From positions 1-60,622 of the forward strand of contig WTGC01000004.1 of assembly GCA_011523705.1 (NCBI GenBank): 60,622 bases of DNA. The letters run 5' to 3'. The position numbers and the translations under genes are program-made. Below are positions 8,370 to 15,660 of this stretch, in pieces. Each line of letters starts with the position of its first letter. Position 1 is the first letter of the stretch. The DNA comes from Chloroflexota bacterium (GTDB taxonomy: Bacteria; Chloroflexota; Anaerolineae; Aggregatilineales; Phototrophicaceae). The notes under the pieces are model-generated. The model did not search any database. It was not told the origin of the DNA and worked only from the letters and a program-made list of their open reading frames with translations.

Positions 8370-10256
8370 TTAGCTCTTCGCCGATTCATAAAGCAGCCGC
8401 ATCTCAGCGAGCTGCCGCTGGCTATCGACCATGCCGCCGGGCCGGCTGCGCGCGAGCCATAGCAAGGGAAACTCGGCTTCAATCGCGGCCAGCTCCGCTC
8501 GCATGCTTCGTCGCGTCACCGAGGGATCGGACAATTGCAGCAAGCCGCGGCGCGCTCCATGCTGGGCCAGCAGCGCCAGATGCTTGTACTCTCGCCTGAT
8601 GAGTTCGGCGTCCGGAAGATCCATCCGTGATCTCTCAATCGGCGAGATGGCATCGGCAATGAGTTCCAGCGACGCATGCAAGTTGGCGCGCAGCAGATCG
8701 TCGTCGAATAAGGTCTTCTGGCTTTCACCTGCGTGAAAGAGCAGCGAGGCGCGTTCGCGCAAATTGTCAAGCGAGTATATATGCAACGAATACAGCAAGC
8801 TGGCGACGTTCTGAATGACACCGGTTTCCTGGTAGGCATTGCCGAGGTCGTAGACAAGCTTTCCCATTATGGCGGCGCTGTCCTGGAAAACAAAGGAATC
8901 CAGAGCGAGCGGCAGATCCAAGTCGCGGTTTTCGGCGCAAGCCCAGCTCAGCGCCGCGCCATAGGCGAATCCCAGATAGCTCACGGGCAGACAGCGCCGC
9001 CAGCCCCAGGTGTCGCCCCAATTCGTATTCAGATAGCCGATTGCGCCGTTTTGCAATCCCTGTTGCGCCGCCTCGCGCAGATTCGCCAGGCAATTGTCTG
9101 TGCGTCCCAGGATGGTCCGCATTGCGGAGGTGCTGGGACAGACGTAGAAGGGAATGCCGGCCGCGGCATAAGGCGCGGTCTTTCCGAGAAAGTCATAGCC
9201 GGCTTCGTAGTTCCATTCAAGAGCGATGATGTCTTTTGGCAGCTCAGGAATCAGCTCAGGATGCTGGTTGATGATGTCGGGCCAAAACTGCACCGTCCGC
9301 CCATGCGCCTGCGCCAGCTGGCAGACTTCCAGAAAAAAGTCCAGGTAAACACGACCCCGGCCCCGTTCCTCGACCAGCGATTTGCTGCGCCCCAGGCCAA
9401 GCTCGAAAGTCTCGTCACAGCCGATGTTGAAAAGCTTGCTGCTGAAATTGGGCAGAAGCTCGGTATACAGGCTATCAACGAATGGGAGCGTATCCGGTAC
9501 GGCGGGCGACAGCGTGGATGGCAGATGAGGCACGCCCCAGGGCGCGGTGAATTCGCTTTCGACTTCGGCCAGATGAAGGTATTGTGGATGTTCAAACCAG
9601 CGTTCCATGTGGCCGAAACTATTCTGATTGGGTACGAGCTCGATATGCCGCTCGCGGCAATAAGCGTCAAGCGCCCGGATCTCTTCCGCCGTCAGGGGCG
9701 ACGCGTGACGCCAAACATCCTCGTGCTTCTGATAAGCGAATGTATGCTCCGTATAAAGCTGGAACTGATTCACTTTCCAACTGGCGAGCCGGTCAATCAA
9801 GGCATAGAGCGTCTCCATTGTGGACTCTTTGCCGCGGCTGATATCATGCATGACGCCGCGCGTCGGGAAGTCGGGCCAATCGTCAATGACGAGCTGCGGC
9901 AAGGTCGGTCCCTCGGTTTTCAGCAACTGCTGCAGGGTTTGAACGCCATAAAATAGGCCGGCCAGATCATGCGCGGCAATGACAAGGCCTTCACCCGAAA
10001 CGGTCAGCCGATAGCCTTGGGCGCGCGCAATGGCGTTGTCCAGGCACAACATCACTTGCCCGGTCGCGCCTCCCGCGATTGACCAGCTATCGCCCGTTGC
10101 CGTCTCCAGCGCCGCTTGAAGCTGCCGCGCAGAGAAAAGCAAAACGGCTGGCCGCGGCACATTGAGCGCGATGCGTCCGCCCTGCTCAAGGCTGAGCGTT
10201 CCGCCGGTGAATGTCGCCTGTTGTGGCTGTGGCAGCAGATTAAGTTCGGAATGCAA
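8370..10256 (-). CDS. Glycoside hydrolase family 20-type beta-N-acetylhexosaminidase
   Basis: 628 aa. Residues about 1-120 look like the alpha/beta (zincin-like) domain that precedes GH20 catalytic domains, ending FYGVQTLQQLL. The barrel starts at DDWPDFPTRGVMHDISRGK. The catalytic Asp-Glu pair of the substrate-assisted mechanism is in FNIGCDETFELG (Asp281, Glu282). Aromatic-rich strands (IALEWNYEAGYDF, GYLNTNWGDTWG) follow, as expected for the sugar pocket. A C-terminal helical region of about 170 aa completes it. There is no signal peptide, so it probably acts on imported amino-sugar oligomers or other intracellular GlcNAc/GalNAc conjugates. It is read leftward, ahead of the desaturase gene. 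Confidence 0.85.
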   Translation of the reverse strand: MHSELNLLPQPQQATFTGGTLSLEQGGRIALNVPRPAVLLFSARQLQAALETATGDSWSIAGGATGQVMLCLDNAIARAQGYRLTVSGEGLVIAAHDLAGLFYGVQTLQQLLKTEGPTLPQLVIDDWPDFPTRGVMHDISRGKESTMETLYALIDRLASWKVNQFQLYTEHTFAYQKHEDVWRHASPLTAEEIRALDAYCRERHIELVPNQNSFGHMERWFEHPQYLHLAEVESEFTAPWGVPHLPSTLSPAVPDTLPFVDSLYTELLPNFSSKLFNIGCDETFELGLGRSKSLVEERGRGRVYLDFFLEVCQLAQAHGRTVQFWPDIINQHPELIPELPKDIIALEWNYEAGYDFLGKTAPYAAAGIPFYVCPSTSAMRTILGRTDNCLANLREAAQQGLQNGAIGYLNTNWGDTWGWRRCLPVSYLGFAYGAALSWACAENRDLDLPLALDSFVFQDSAAIMGKLVYDLGNAYQETGVIQNVASLLYSLHIYSLDNLRERASLLFHAGESQKTLFDDDLLRANLHASLELIADAISPIERSRMDLPDAELIRREYKHLALLAQHGARRGLLQLSDPSVTRRSMRAELAAIEAEFPLLWLARSRPGGMVDSQRQLAEMRLLYESAKS

Positions 10257-10599
10257 TTTGGCGTCTCGGTAGGTTCAAGACCAATAAGTGAAAGCTAAAA
10301 GGAAAGGTTCGGTAAGAGCGGGCGGCTCACCCCTCACCCCCCAGCCCCCTCTCCCACAAGGGCTGCGCGTAGACACAGCACTTCGAGAGGGGGAGCTAAA
10401 CGCTGCCGGACGCAAGGTATTTTGCGTGGGCGGCGGCATAGTCGCGCGTGTGTCTATAACCACGGGAAGACGCTTGGCGTATCCAGCGCCAATCGGCATT
10501 TACAACGATTTTGCCATTGGCAAAAGATTCGATAACAACTCGGTTTTACGATCTGGTGGATGAAACGTTCAATGTGTTACGCACGGAAAGGAAAAGGCA
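10257..10599. other. Divergent intergenic region between GH20 and HtrA-like genes
   Basis: 343 bp. It holds the interrupted G/C palindrome (10329-10396) and otherwise no gene. Both flanking genes are transcribed outward, so promoters for each must lie here. Just upstream of the protease gene is a purine-rich ribosome site (AAGGAAAAGG) ending a few bases before ATG 10600. Confidence 0.6.
10329..10396. repeat. G/C palindromic repeat interrupted by a 22-nt GTAGACAC element
   Basis: The flanks match the uninterrupted copy at 451-495: CCCCCTCTCCCACAAGGG on the left, GAGAGGGGGAGC on the right. Between them, at 10363-10384, sits a 22-nt segment whose core is GCGCGTAGACACAGCACTT and which is absent from the 451 copy. 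Nearly the same segment interrupts another palindrome at 60341-60361. Confidence 0.85.
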
Positions 10600-11679
10600 A
10601 TGAGAAAACTGCTCCGCTTCATCGTTTTGCCCACCCTCGTTGGCGCCCTTATCATCATCCTGGCATTCGGCGTTCTGCCGATACCTGGCATCCAGGCGAT
10701 CGCCGCGGTCAGCCATCCCAACGATGTATTCGCCGAAGTCTATCGAGACGCCAGCCCATCGGTCGTGGCGATCAGCGTCCGAAACGAGTTGGGCGGGGGC
10801 AACGGCTCCGGCTTCGTGATCGACGACGCAGGCCACATTGTGACAAATGCCCACGTGGTCGACGAGGCCGAAGAAATCGCTGTCGAATTCTTCGAGGGCG
10901 GCATTTACCGCGCGCAACTGGTGGGCCTTGATCTGGCCTCCGACATCGCCGTGATCAAGGTAGAGGCGCCCGCCAGCCAACTGCATCCGATTCCCTTCGC
11001 CGACTCGGCGGATCTCTCCGTTGGTCAAACGGTGCTCGCGATCGGCAGTCCCTTCCGGCAAGGTTGGACATTGACATCGGGCATCATCAGCGCCCTTGAT
11101 CGCACCATTCAGAGCCTGACGCAATTTCAGATCGGCGGAGTCATCCAGACGGACGCCTCGATCAATCCGGGCAACAGCGGCGGACCGCTGATCAATCTCG
11201 ATGGCGATGTCATCGGCGTCAACGCGCAGATCATCAGCGGCTCGCGCAGCAGTTCCGGCGTCGGCTTCGCGATTCCCGCCAATCTGACGCGCCGCGTCGC
11301 CGAAGCGCTAATCCAAGACGGCGAGATGACCTACAGCTATATCGGCATCACCGGCGAAGATGTCGGTTTGAGCGTCATCGAAACGCTGGGCTTGCCCAAC
11401 GACTTCAGCGGCGTCGTCGTTGGTGAGGTGCTGGACGATGGTCCGGCCGCCGAAACCGATTTGCATGAAATCGCCGAAATGCGCACGCGCGGCGATGGCG
11501 AGCTGGTGGGGATGCGCGCGGACATCATCACCGCCATTGATGGCCACAGCATCAAGGGCATGGACGACTTGATCACTTATCTCGCGCGCCACACGCGCCC
11601 GGGCCAGGTGGTATCACTGACCGTGCACCGCGATGGCGGGCGAATCGTCGAAATCCCGATCGAGCTTGGCAGCCGCTAG
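10600..11679 (+). CDS. HtrA/DegP-like trypsin-type serine protease with PDZ domain
   Basis: 359 aa. An N-terminal membrane anchor (residues about 8-28) is followed by a chymotrypsin-fold protease domain. The triad is His85 (VTNAHVV), Asp115 (ASDIAVIK) and Ser193 (NPGNSGGPL). A single PDZ domain (about 262-355) contains SGVVVGEVLDDGPAAETD and DIITAIDGHSIKGMDDLITYL. DegS/HtrA proteins degrade or sense misfolded proteins outside the cytoplasm. The PDZ domain carries an unusual acidic and basic insertion between DDGPAAETD and ADIITAIDG (about 25 aa). The gene stands alone on the plus strand with a good ribosome site. Confidence 0.92.
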   Translation: MRKLLRFIVLPTLVGALIIILAFGVLPIPGIQAIAAVSHPNDVFAEVYRDASPSVVAISVRNELGGGNGSGFVIDDAGHIVTNAHVVDEAEEIAVEFFEGGIYRAQLVGLDLASDIAVIKVEAPASQLHPIPFADSADLSVGQTVLAIGSPFRQGWTLTSGIISALDRTIQSLTQFQIGGVIQTDASINPGNSGGPLINLDGDVIGVNAQIISGSRSSSGVGFAIPANLTRRVAEALIQDGEMTYSYIGITGEDVGLSVIETLGLPNDFSGVVVGEVLDDGPAAETDLHEIAEMRTRGDGELVGMRADIITAIDGHSIKGMDDLITYLARHTRPGQVVSLTVHRDGGRIVEIPIELGSR

Positions 11680-12028
11680 TTCTAGCATGTACCGAAGCTG
11701 TCAAATGGGCGACTCACAGAGTCGCCCCTACAACACGACGGCGTGGCGAGGATGGGATAGAAAAGCGTGCTGCGGACAAATTTCGCCTCCCCCCATTGCA
11801 ATGGGTAGCGTAGGTCGCGAAGACACTGACCGCCGACACTAACCTACGGGGGACCGAGGGGGGTAGACCAGGCGGGCGAACCAAAGTGATGCCCCAAATG
11901 ATTTCATCATGAATTGGGCAGGCATCGACATAATTGTCGGCTCGTGTCAAGCCCGGCAGACTTTGCCAGCAAGCATGAAACAGGTATAGTGATAGTAGAA
12001 CTTATCCGTCTCATTTACGGTCCTGATC
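11680..12028. repeat. Intergenic region with palindrome and GTAGACAC-type element
   Basis: 349 bp. At 11707-11732 lies a palindrome (arms GGGCGACT/AGTCGCCC, then CTACA) identical to that at 3207. At 11809-11839 lies a diverged copy of the small element (TCGCGAAGACACTGACCGCC, then GACAC), flanked by GTAGCGTAGGT on one side and ACCTACGGG on the other, which themselves can pair. The remainder, 11860-12028, contains a candidate promoter for the next gene. Confidence 0.75.
11963..11990 (+). promoter_or_regulatory. Candidate promoter for the phosphodiester glycosidase gene
   Basis: TTGCCA (11963-11968), a 16-bp spacer and TATAGT (11985-11990), ending 38 bp before ATG 12029. It is a fair match to the vegetative sigma consensus, judged by eye only. 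Confidence 0.45.
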
Positions 12029-13597
12029 ATGTCCGAAATCAGCTATCAGAAAGCCAGGCGGCAGCTCGCCGACGGCATCTGTTCCACCGTGCACAGGGTT
12101 GACATTCCGGCCGGGCGCCTGCGCTTTGAAGACCTGCATCCGATGAGCAGCTACGTCCGTCAGCAAGATATCGCCCGCATGCATTACGCCAGAGCGCGCG
12201 CCCGCGGCGAAGAAAGACCGCATATCCTCACCTGGACCGCCATGCAAACGGACCGCCGCGCCGAGCAGATCTTCCCCGGGCTCAGCTACCAGAGCGATGA
12301 CGGCGAGCACATCATCAGCGCCAATTCATTCATCACTTGCGTCTTGCGCAAACTGCTGGCGGAAGGCTGGCTGCAGCTGCACGAGTACATGGGCGACACG
12401 TACGAATGGAAGGTCGATATACCGGCGGAACAGCGCGCTTGGAAAGCGCGAGCGGCCTCCGTCTTGAGCTGGCTGGAAGAATCGATCCAGCTTGATCTCT
12501 ACCCCAATATCGAGCGTGGCAGCTACCAACCGCGCGTATTCCGCCCCTTCGATGTACGGCACAATTTCATTCGCATCGGCCGCTGCGATTTCATCCGACA
12601 CTTCGTACAAAACCATGAGCGCCAGGTCGTCTTCAACACGTCGCATTTCTTGCATGAGCACGACGACTTGATCAGCCATCATTCGGGCTACGGCGACGCA
12701 ATCGGCTTGATGGTCGCGGAAAACACCATCCTGCGCCCGCCAATATATCGTCGCGGCGCCCTGCTCTACGATGGCTCCGACTGGCGCATTGAGACCTTCA
12801 GCCTGAACGATATCCAGCTTGTCCTGCCAGGAGACATCAGCCTCAGCGCCACCGCCGACGGTGTCCAGCGCTTCCAGTTGAATCCGCCGGATCCGCAGCC
12901 CATCGCCCTGTACACGCGCGCCGGCGGATTAGCCGACGACGGCACCCCGCTTGATCGTAGTCCGTCCGCCCCGGATCGCACGGAGTTCGTCCTCGTCAAT
13001 CGACAGGTGCTGAGCTGGAAGCGCGGCGGTGGGCTGCAAATCCCGCAAAATGGCTTTATTCTGTCGCTCCAAGACGGCGCGCTGCCCGCCCGCGTCGCCG
13101 AAGACTTGATCGCTTACGCCTGGGTCGAATATGAATTCGCTGACGCGAACAGTCGCTTGCAGTCCGCCATACAAGCCGGACCGATTCTCATGCGCGGCGG
13201 AGAAAACGTGCTTCATCAGTCCGCCGGCGCTGAAGAATTTCACCCGAGCCAGGGCGCCGCCGTTGGCGTATCGCCGGTGCATATCGACCTGGCCGGTCAG
13301 AACCAACGCAAAGCGCGCAGCGCCCTTGGCATCAAGCCGGATGGAAACCTGCTGCTCGTCGTGGTGGACGGCTGCAATCCAAGTTTCCGCACCGAGATGG
13401 ACAGTCATGGCGCGACGCTGGATGAAGTTATCGGGATCCTGCAAGAGGCGGGGGCCGTCGACGCGCTCAACCTCAGCGGCGAGGGTTCCAGTCACCTTTT
13501 TGTCGCGGGCGGCTTGGCCAGCCTGCCATCGGACAGACGCGGCCAGCGCGGCGTGATCTACGAGCGTATGCTGCCCTCAATCGGGATCGTCGACTGA
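12029..13597 (+). CDS. Phosphodiester glycosidase (NAGPA-domain) protein
   Basis: 522 aa. The C-terminal part, about 325-522, resembles the NAGPA / DUF2233 fold (PF09992): LQIPQNGFILSL, a GGENVL region, RKARSALGIKPDGNLLLVVVDG, and GAVDALNLSGEGSSHLFV near residues 475-491, where the family usually has NLDGGGSS. It closes with a PSDRRGQRGVIYERMLPSIG segment typical of the family end. Characterised relatives remove N-acetylglucosamine from phosphodiesters or act in exopolysaccharide and spore-coat metabolism. The first 320 residues are not recognised; they contain two repeated-looking segments (SYQSDDGEHIISANSFIT and TSHFLHEHDDLISHHSGYG). No signal peptide. The last 21 bp overlap the convergent Ldh2-type gene. 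Confidence 0.75.
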   Translation: MSEISYQKARRQLADGICSTVHRVDIPAGRLRFEDLHPMSSYVRQQDIARMHYARARARGEERPHILTWTAMQTDRRAEQIFPGLSYQSDDGEHIISANSFITCVLRKLLAEGWLQLHEYMGDTYEWKVDIPAEQRAWKARAASVLSWLEESIQLDLYPNIERGSYQPRVFRPFDVRHNFIRIGRCDFIRHFVQNHERQVVFNTSHFLHEHDDLISHHSGYGDAIGLMVAENTILRPPIYRRGALLYDGSDWRIETFSLNDIQLVLPGDISLSATADGVQRFQLNPPDPQPIALYTRAGGLADDGTPLDRSPSAPDRTEFVLVNRQVLSWKRGGGLQIPQNGFILSLQDGALPARVAEDLIAYAWVEYEFADANSRLQSAIQAGPILMRGGENVLHQSAGAEEFHPSQGAAVGVSPVHIDLAGQNQRKARSALGIKPDGNLLLVVVDGCNPSFRTEMDSHGATLDEVIGILQEAGAVDALNLSGEGSSHLFVAGGLASLPSDRRGQRGVIYERMLPSIGIVD

Positions 13598-14578
13598 AGC
13601 GCCGACCGCCTGCAAATCAAGCCAGATCTGTTCGTCCATTTCGATTTCGCCGGCCGCCATGATACGTTCATGGATGCGATCCCCGCGTTCGCCCGGCGCC
13701 AGAATCTCCTCGACGCCCGGCAAGCGCTTGAGACGCTTGAGGCGCGCCAGCAAATCGCTGACGCCATCCTGAAAACTTGCCGAGTCATCCGCCAGCAGCT
13801 CGGGGTCGATGGCGAAAACCAGATTGCCCCAATCGCGCTTCGCCCCCGCCTCATCGCGAATCGCGCCGACCAATGGACGCGTCAGCACTTCGACTATGAG
13901 CGCCAGCGCCGCGCCTTTGTAACCGCCAAAGGCTTTGATCGCGCCAGCCAGCGCCGCCGCCGGATCGGTAGTGATGCGTCCGCCGCTGTCATAGGCGACG
14001 CCCTCGGGAATCGACCGTCCCTCAGCCTGTGCCAGGTGAATGCCATACCAGGCGATCGCTGCCGTCGCCATATCGAAGACGATCGGATTGCCCGCCGTTG
14101 GGATGCCAATCGCCAGCGGATTGGTGCCGAAGAAGGGCTCATAAGAGCCGTGCATCGCCATTAACTCCATCGAGCCGGAGCAAACGAAGCCAATCATGCC
14201 CGCGTCGGCCAGCGCCCGCGCAAAATAACCGATGGCGCCGGTGGGCGAATTGCTACGCCGCGTGCCGACGATGCCGAAGCCATGCGCCTGCGCCTTGTCA
14301 ATGGCCAGCGCGGTCGCGCGCGCGACGACCACCATGCCCTGATTCCAGCCGCCGTCAATCAGCGCCGACAGCTTGGTATCCTTGACGACATTGATTTCAC
14401 TTGCCTTTGGATCTGCCGGCATGCCCGCGCCCAGCAGCTTGATCACATTCTGATTATTGCCGCGCAGCTGGGCGTACATGATGATCTCAAGAATGATCTC
14501 GCTATCCGCCGCGTTGAATCCTTGCGCCACAATCGCCCGCCGCGTCGCCGAACGCAACGCTTCAATTGGAACTTTCAT
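13577..14578 (-). CDS. Ldh2/malate-lactate dehydrogenase-family NAD(P) oxidoreductase
   Basis: 333 aa, the usual length of the Ldh2 family (PF02615: ureidoglycolate, sulfolactate and malate dehydrogenases). Recognisable features are MKVPIEALRSATRRAIVAQGF at the start, FFGTNPLAIGIPT (dinucleotide-binding region), FDMATAAIAWYGI, and FGGYKGAALALIVEVL in the C-terminal half. The motif that normally carries the catalytic His (SNHFG or similar) reads SNSPTGAIGY here (residues 109-118), so the His is absent. It follows the sugar isomerase-like gene on the same strand by 93 bp, suggesting joint work on a sugar acid or hydroxy-acid. The reaction is uncertain. Confidence 0.8.
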   Translation of the reverse strand: MKVPIEALRSATRRAIVAQGFNAADSEIILEIIMYAQLRGNNQNVIKLLGAGMPADPKASEINVVKDTKLSALIDGGWNQGMVVVARATALAIDKAQAHGFGIVGTRRSNSPTGAIGYFARALADAGMIGFVCSGSMELMAMHGSYEPFFGTNPLAIGIPTAGNPIVFDMATAAIAWYGIHLAQAEGRSIPEGVAYDSGGRITTDPAAALAGAIKAFGGYKGAALALIVEVLTRPLVGAIRDEAGAKRDWGNLVFAIDPELLADDSASFQDGVSDLLARLKRLKRLPGVEEILAPGERGDRIHERIMAAGEIEMDEQIWLDLQAVGASVDDPD

Positions 14579-14613
14579 GCTCTCGCATCCTTGACTGTTT
14601 GGTGATGCGCTTT

Positions 14614-14639
14614 GGACGACCCAAGGGTCGCCCCTACAC
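14614..14639. repeat. CGACCC/GGGTCG palindromic repeat
   Basis: CGACCC (14617-14622) and GGGTCG (14625-14630) flank AA, followed by CCCCTACA. It belongs to the same family as 3207, 11707 and 60184-60210. It lies between the isomerase-like and Ldh2-type genes. Confidence 0.8.
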
Positions 14640-14671
14640 TTTTCGCTTCCATGCCTCTGTGCGCGCTCGCC

Positions 14672-15436
14672 TTATTTCTTGCCGCGCGCGAAACCGTTTG
14701 AAGTCAAGTAATCATAGCTCTGGCGCACGGCGTCCAGCCGATTGTTATTGCTGCGATCCTGCTCGACGATGTACCAACTGGCCGTCTCCGCCGTCGCATC
14801 CACAAGCGCGGGCACATTCATTACGCCATGCCCGACAGCGGCCATGTCGCCAAGCGGCTCCAGCCAGCCATCCTTGAGATGAAGCAGCGGCGCGCGCGCC
14901 CCCACTTGCCGCACTACGGCAACAGCGTCTTCGCCACCGACCTGCACCCAATAGGTATCGATCTGCAAACCCACACTCTCGTCCAACTCGTTCAACATGA
15001 CATCAAGCGTGGCGGCGCCGTTGATCTGTTTGTATTCCCACCAATGATTGTGATAGTGTATGCCCAGATTATTGGCTTGGGCGAAGTCACCAGCTTGGTT
15101 CAACCTCTCGCAAGTTCGCTTGATGGAATCGATCGTCTCGAAGTCCTCCGGCGGCAGCATGGCAACGGCGACGCTTTCGAGATCGAAGGCCTCGGCGATT
15201 TCAAGCACGGCATCCTGGTTGGCCGCATCAGGGAAGGGCACGTGGCTGTTGAAGGTCTGCAAATTCAACTCGCGGAAGAGCGCCGCCGCCTCCGCCAATT
15301 CGCATGGCATGCCGCCGTACGGTTCAACGCCGATATAACCCAGGTCGGCGACAGCCCGCACTGTGCCTTCGAAATCCTCCGCTAGCAATTCGCGCACGGT
15401 ATAAAGCTGCAGCGCTATCGGTTTCAGTTCAGACAT
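14672..15436 (-). CDS. Sugar phosphate isomerase/epimerase (xylose isomerase-like TIM barrel)
   Basis: 254 aa from ATG 15436, which has a GAGAGGGAA ribosome site; the longer open frame to 15634 has no family sequence. It begins LKPIALQLYTVRELLAEDF, as typical of the AP_endonuc_2 / IolE-IolH superfamily (PF01261). Candidate metal ligands lie in LGYIGVEPYGG, NLGIHYHNHWWEYK, VGLQIDTYWV and APLLHLKDGW, then the barrel closes with WYIVEQDR. Such enzymes isomerise or epimerise ketoses or inosose-type substrates. It is upstream of, and probably co-transcribed with, the Ldh2-type dehydrogenase gene. Substrate unknown. Confidence 0.85.
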   Translation of the reverse strand: MSELKPIALQLYTVRELLAEDFEGTVRAVADLGYIGVEPYGGMPCELAEAAALFRELNLQTFNSHVPFPDAANQDAVLEIAEAFDLESVAVAMLPPEDFETIDSIKRTCERLNQAGDFAQANNLGIHYHNHWWEYKQINGAATLDVMLNELDESVGLQIDTYWVQVGGEDAVAVVRQVGARAPLLHLKDGWLEPLGDMAAVGHGVMNVPALVDATAETASWYIVEQDRSNNNRLDAVRQSYDYLTSNGFARGKK

Positions 15437-15660
15437 TGCTATTCCCTCTCGCCTTTGGACATTTTCGCTCCTCGTATTTTGACCAATCTCACCAGGAATT
15501 CCAGTGCCGATCACAAGTCTGTCATCGTTTTCAAACTGCGCTATCTTCTCGTAGTCATCTGACATCCCCTGCTGTACACTGTAAGCTTGTGCGTCGCGAA
15601 AATGGCAGCAAGACGCAGACCCGTTGACTGACAATCAGCCGCGCCTACAGGAGACCGCGC

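Noticed and set aside
8733..9956. 407-aa plus-strand open frame opposite the GH20 gene
   Set aside because: The GH20 reading on the minus strand has catalytic and fold motifs over its full length; this frame has none.
11714..11950. Short minus-strand frame in the intergenic region
   Set aside because: Its translation runs through the palindrome and the GTAGACAC element; no coding signature or ribosome site.
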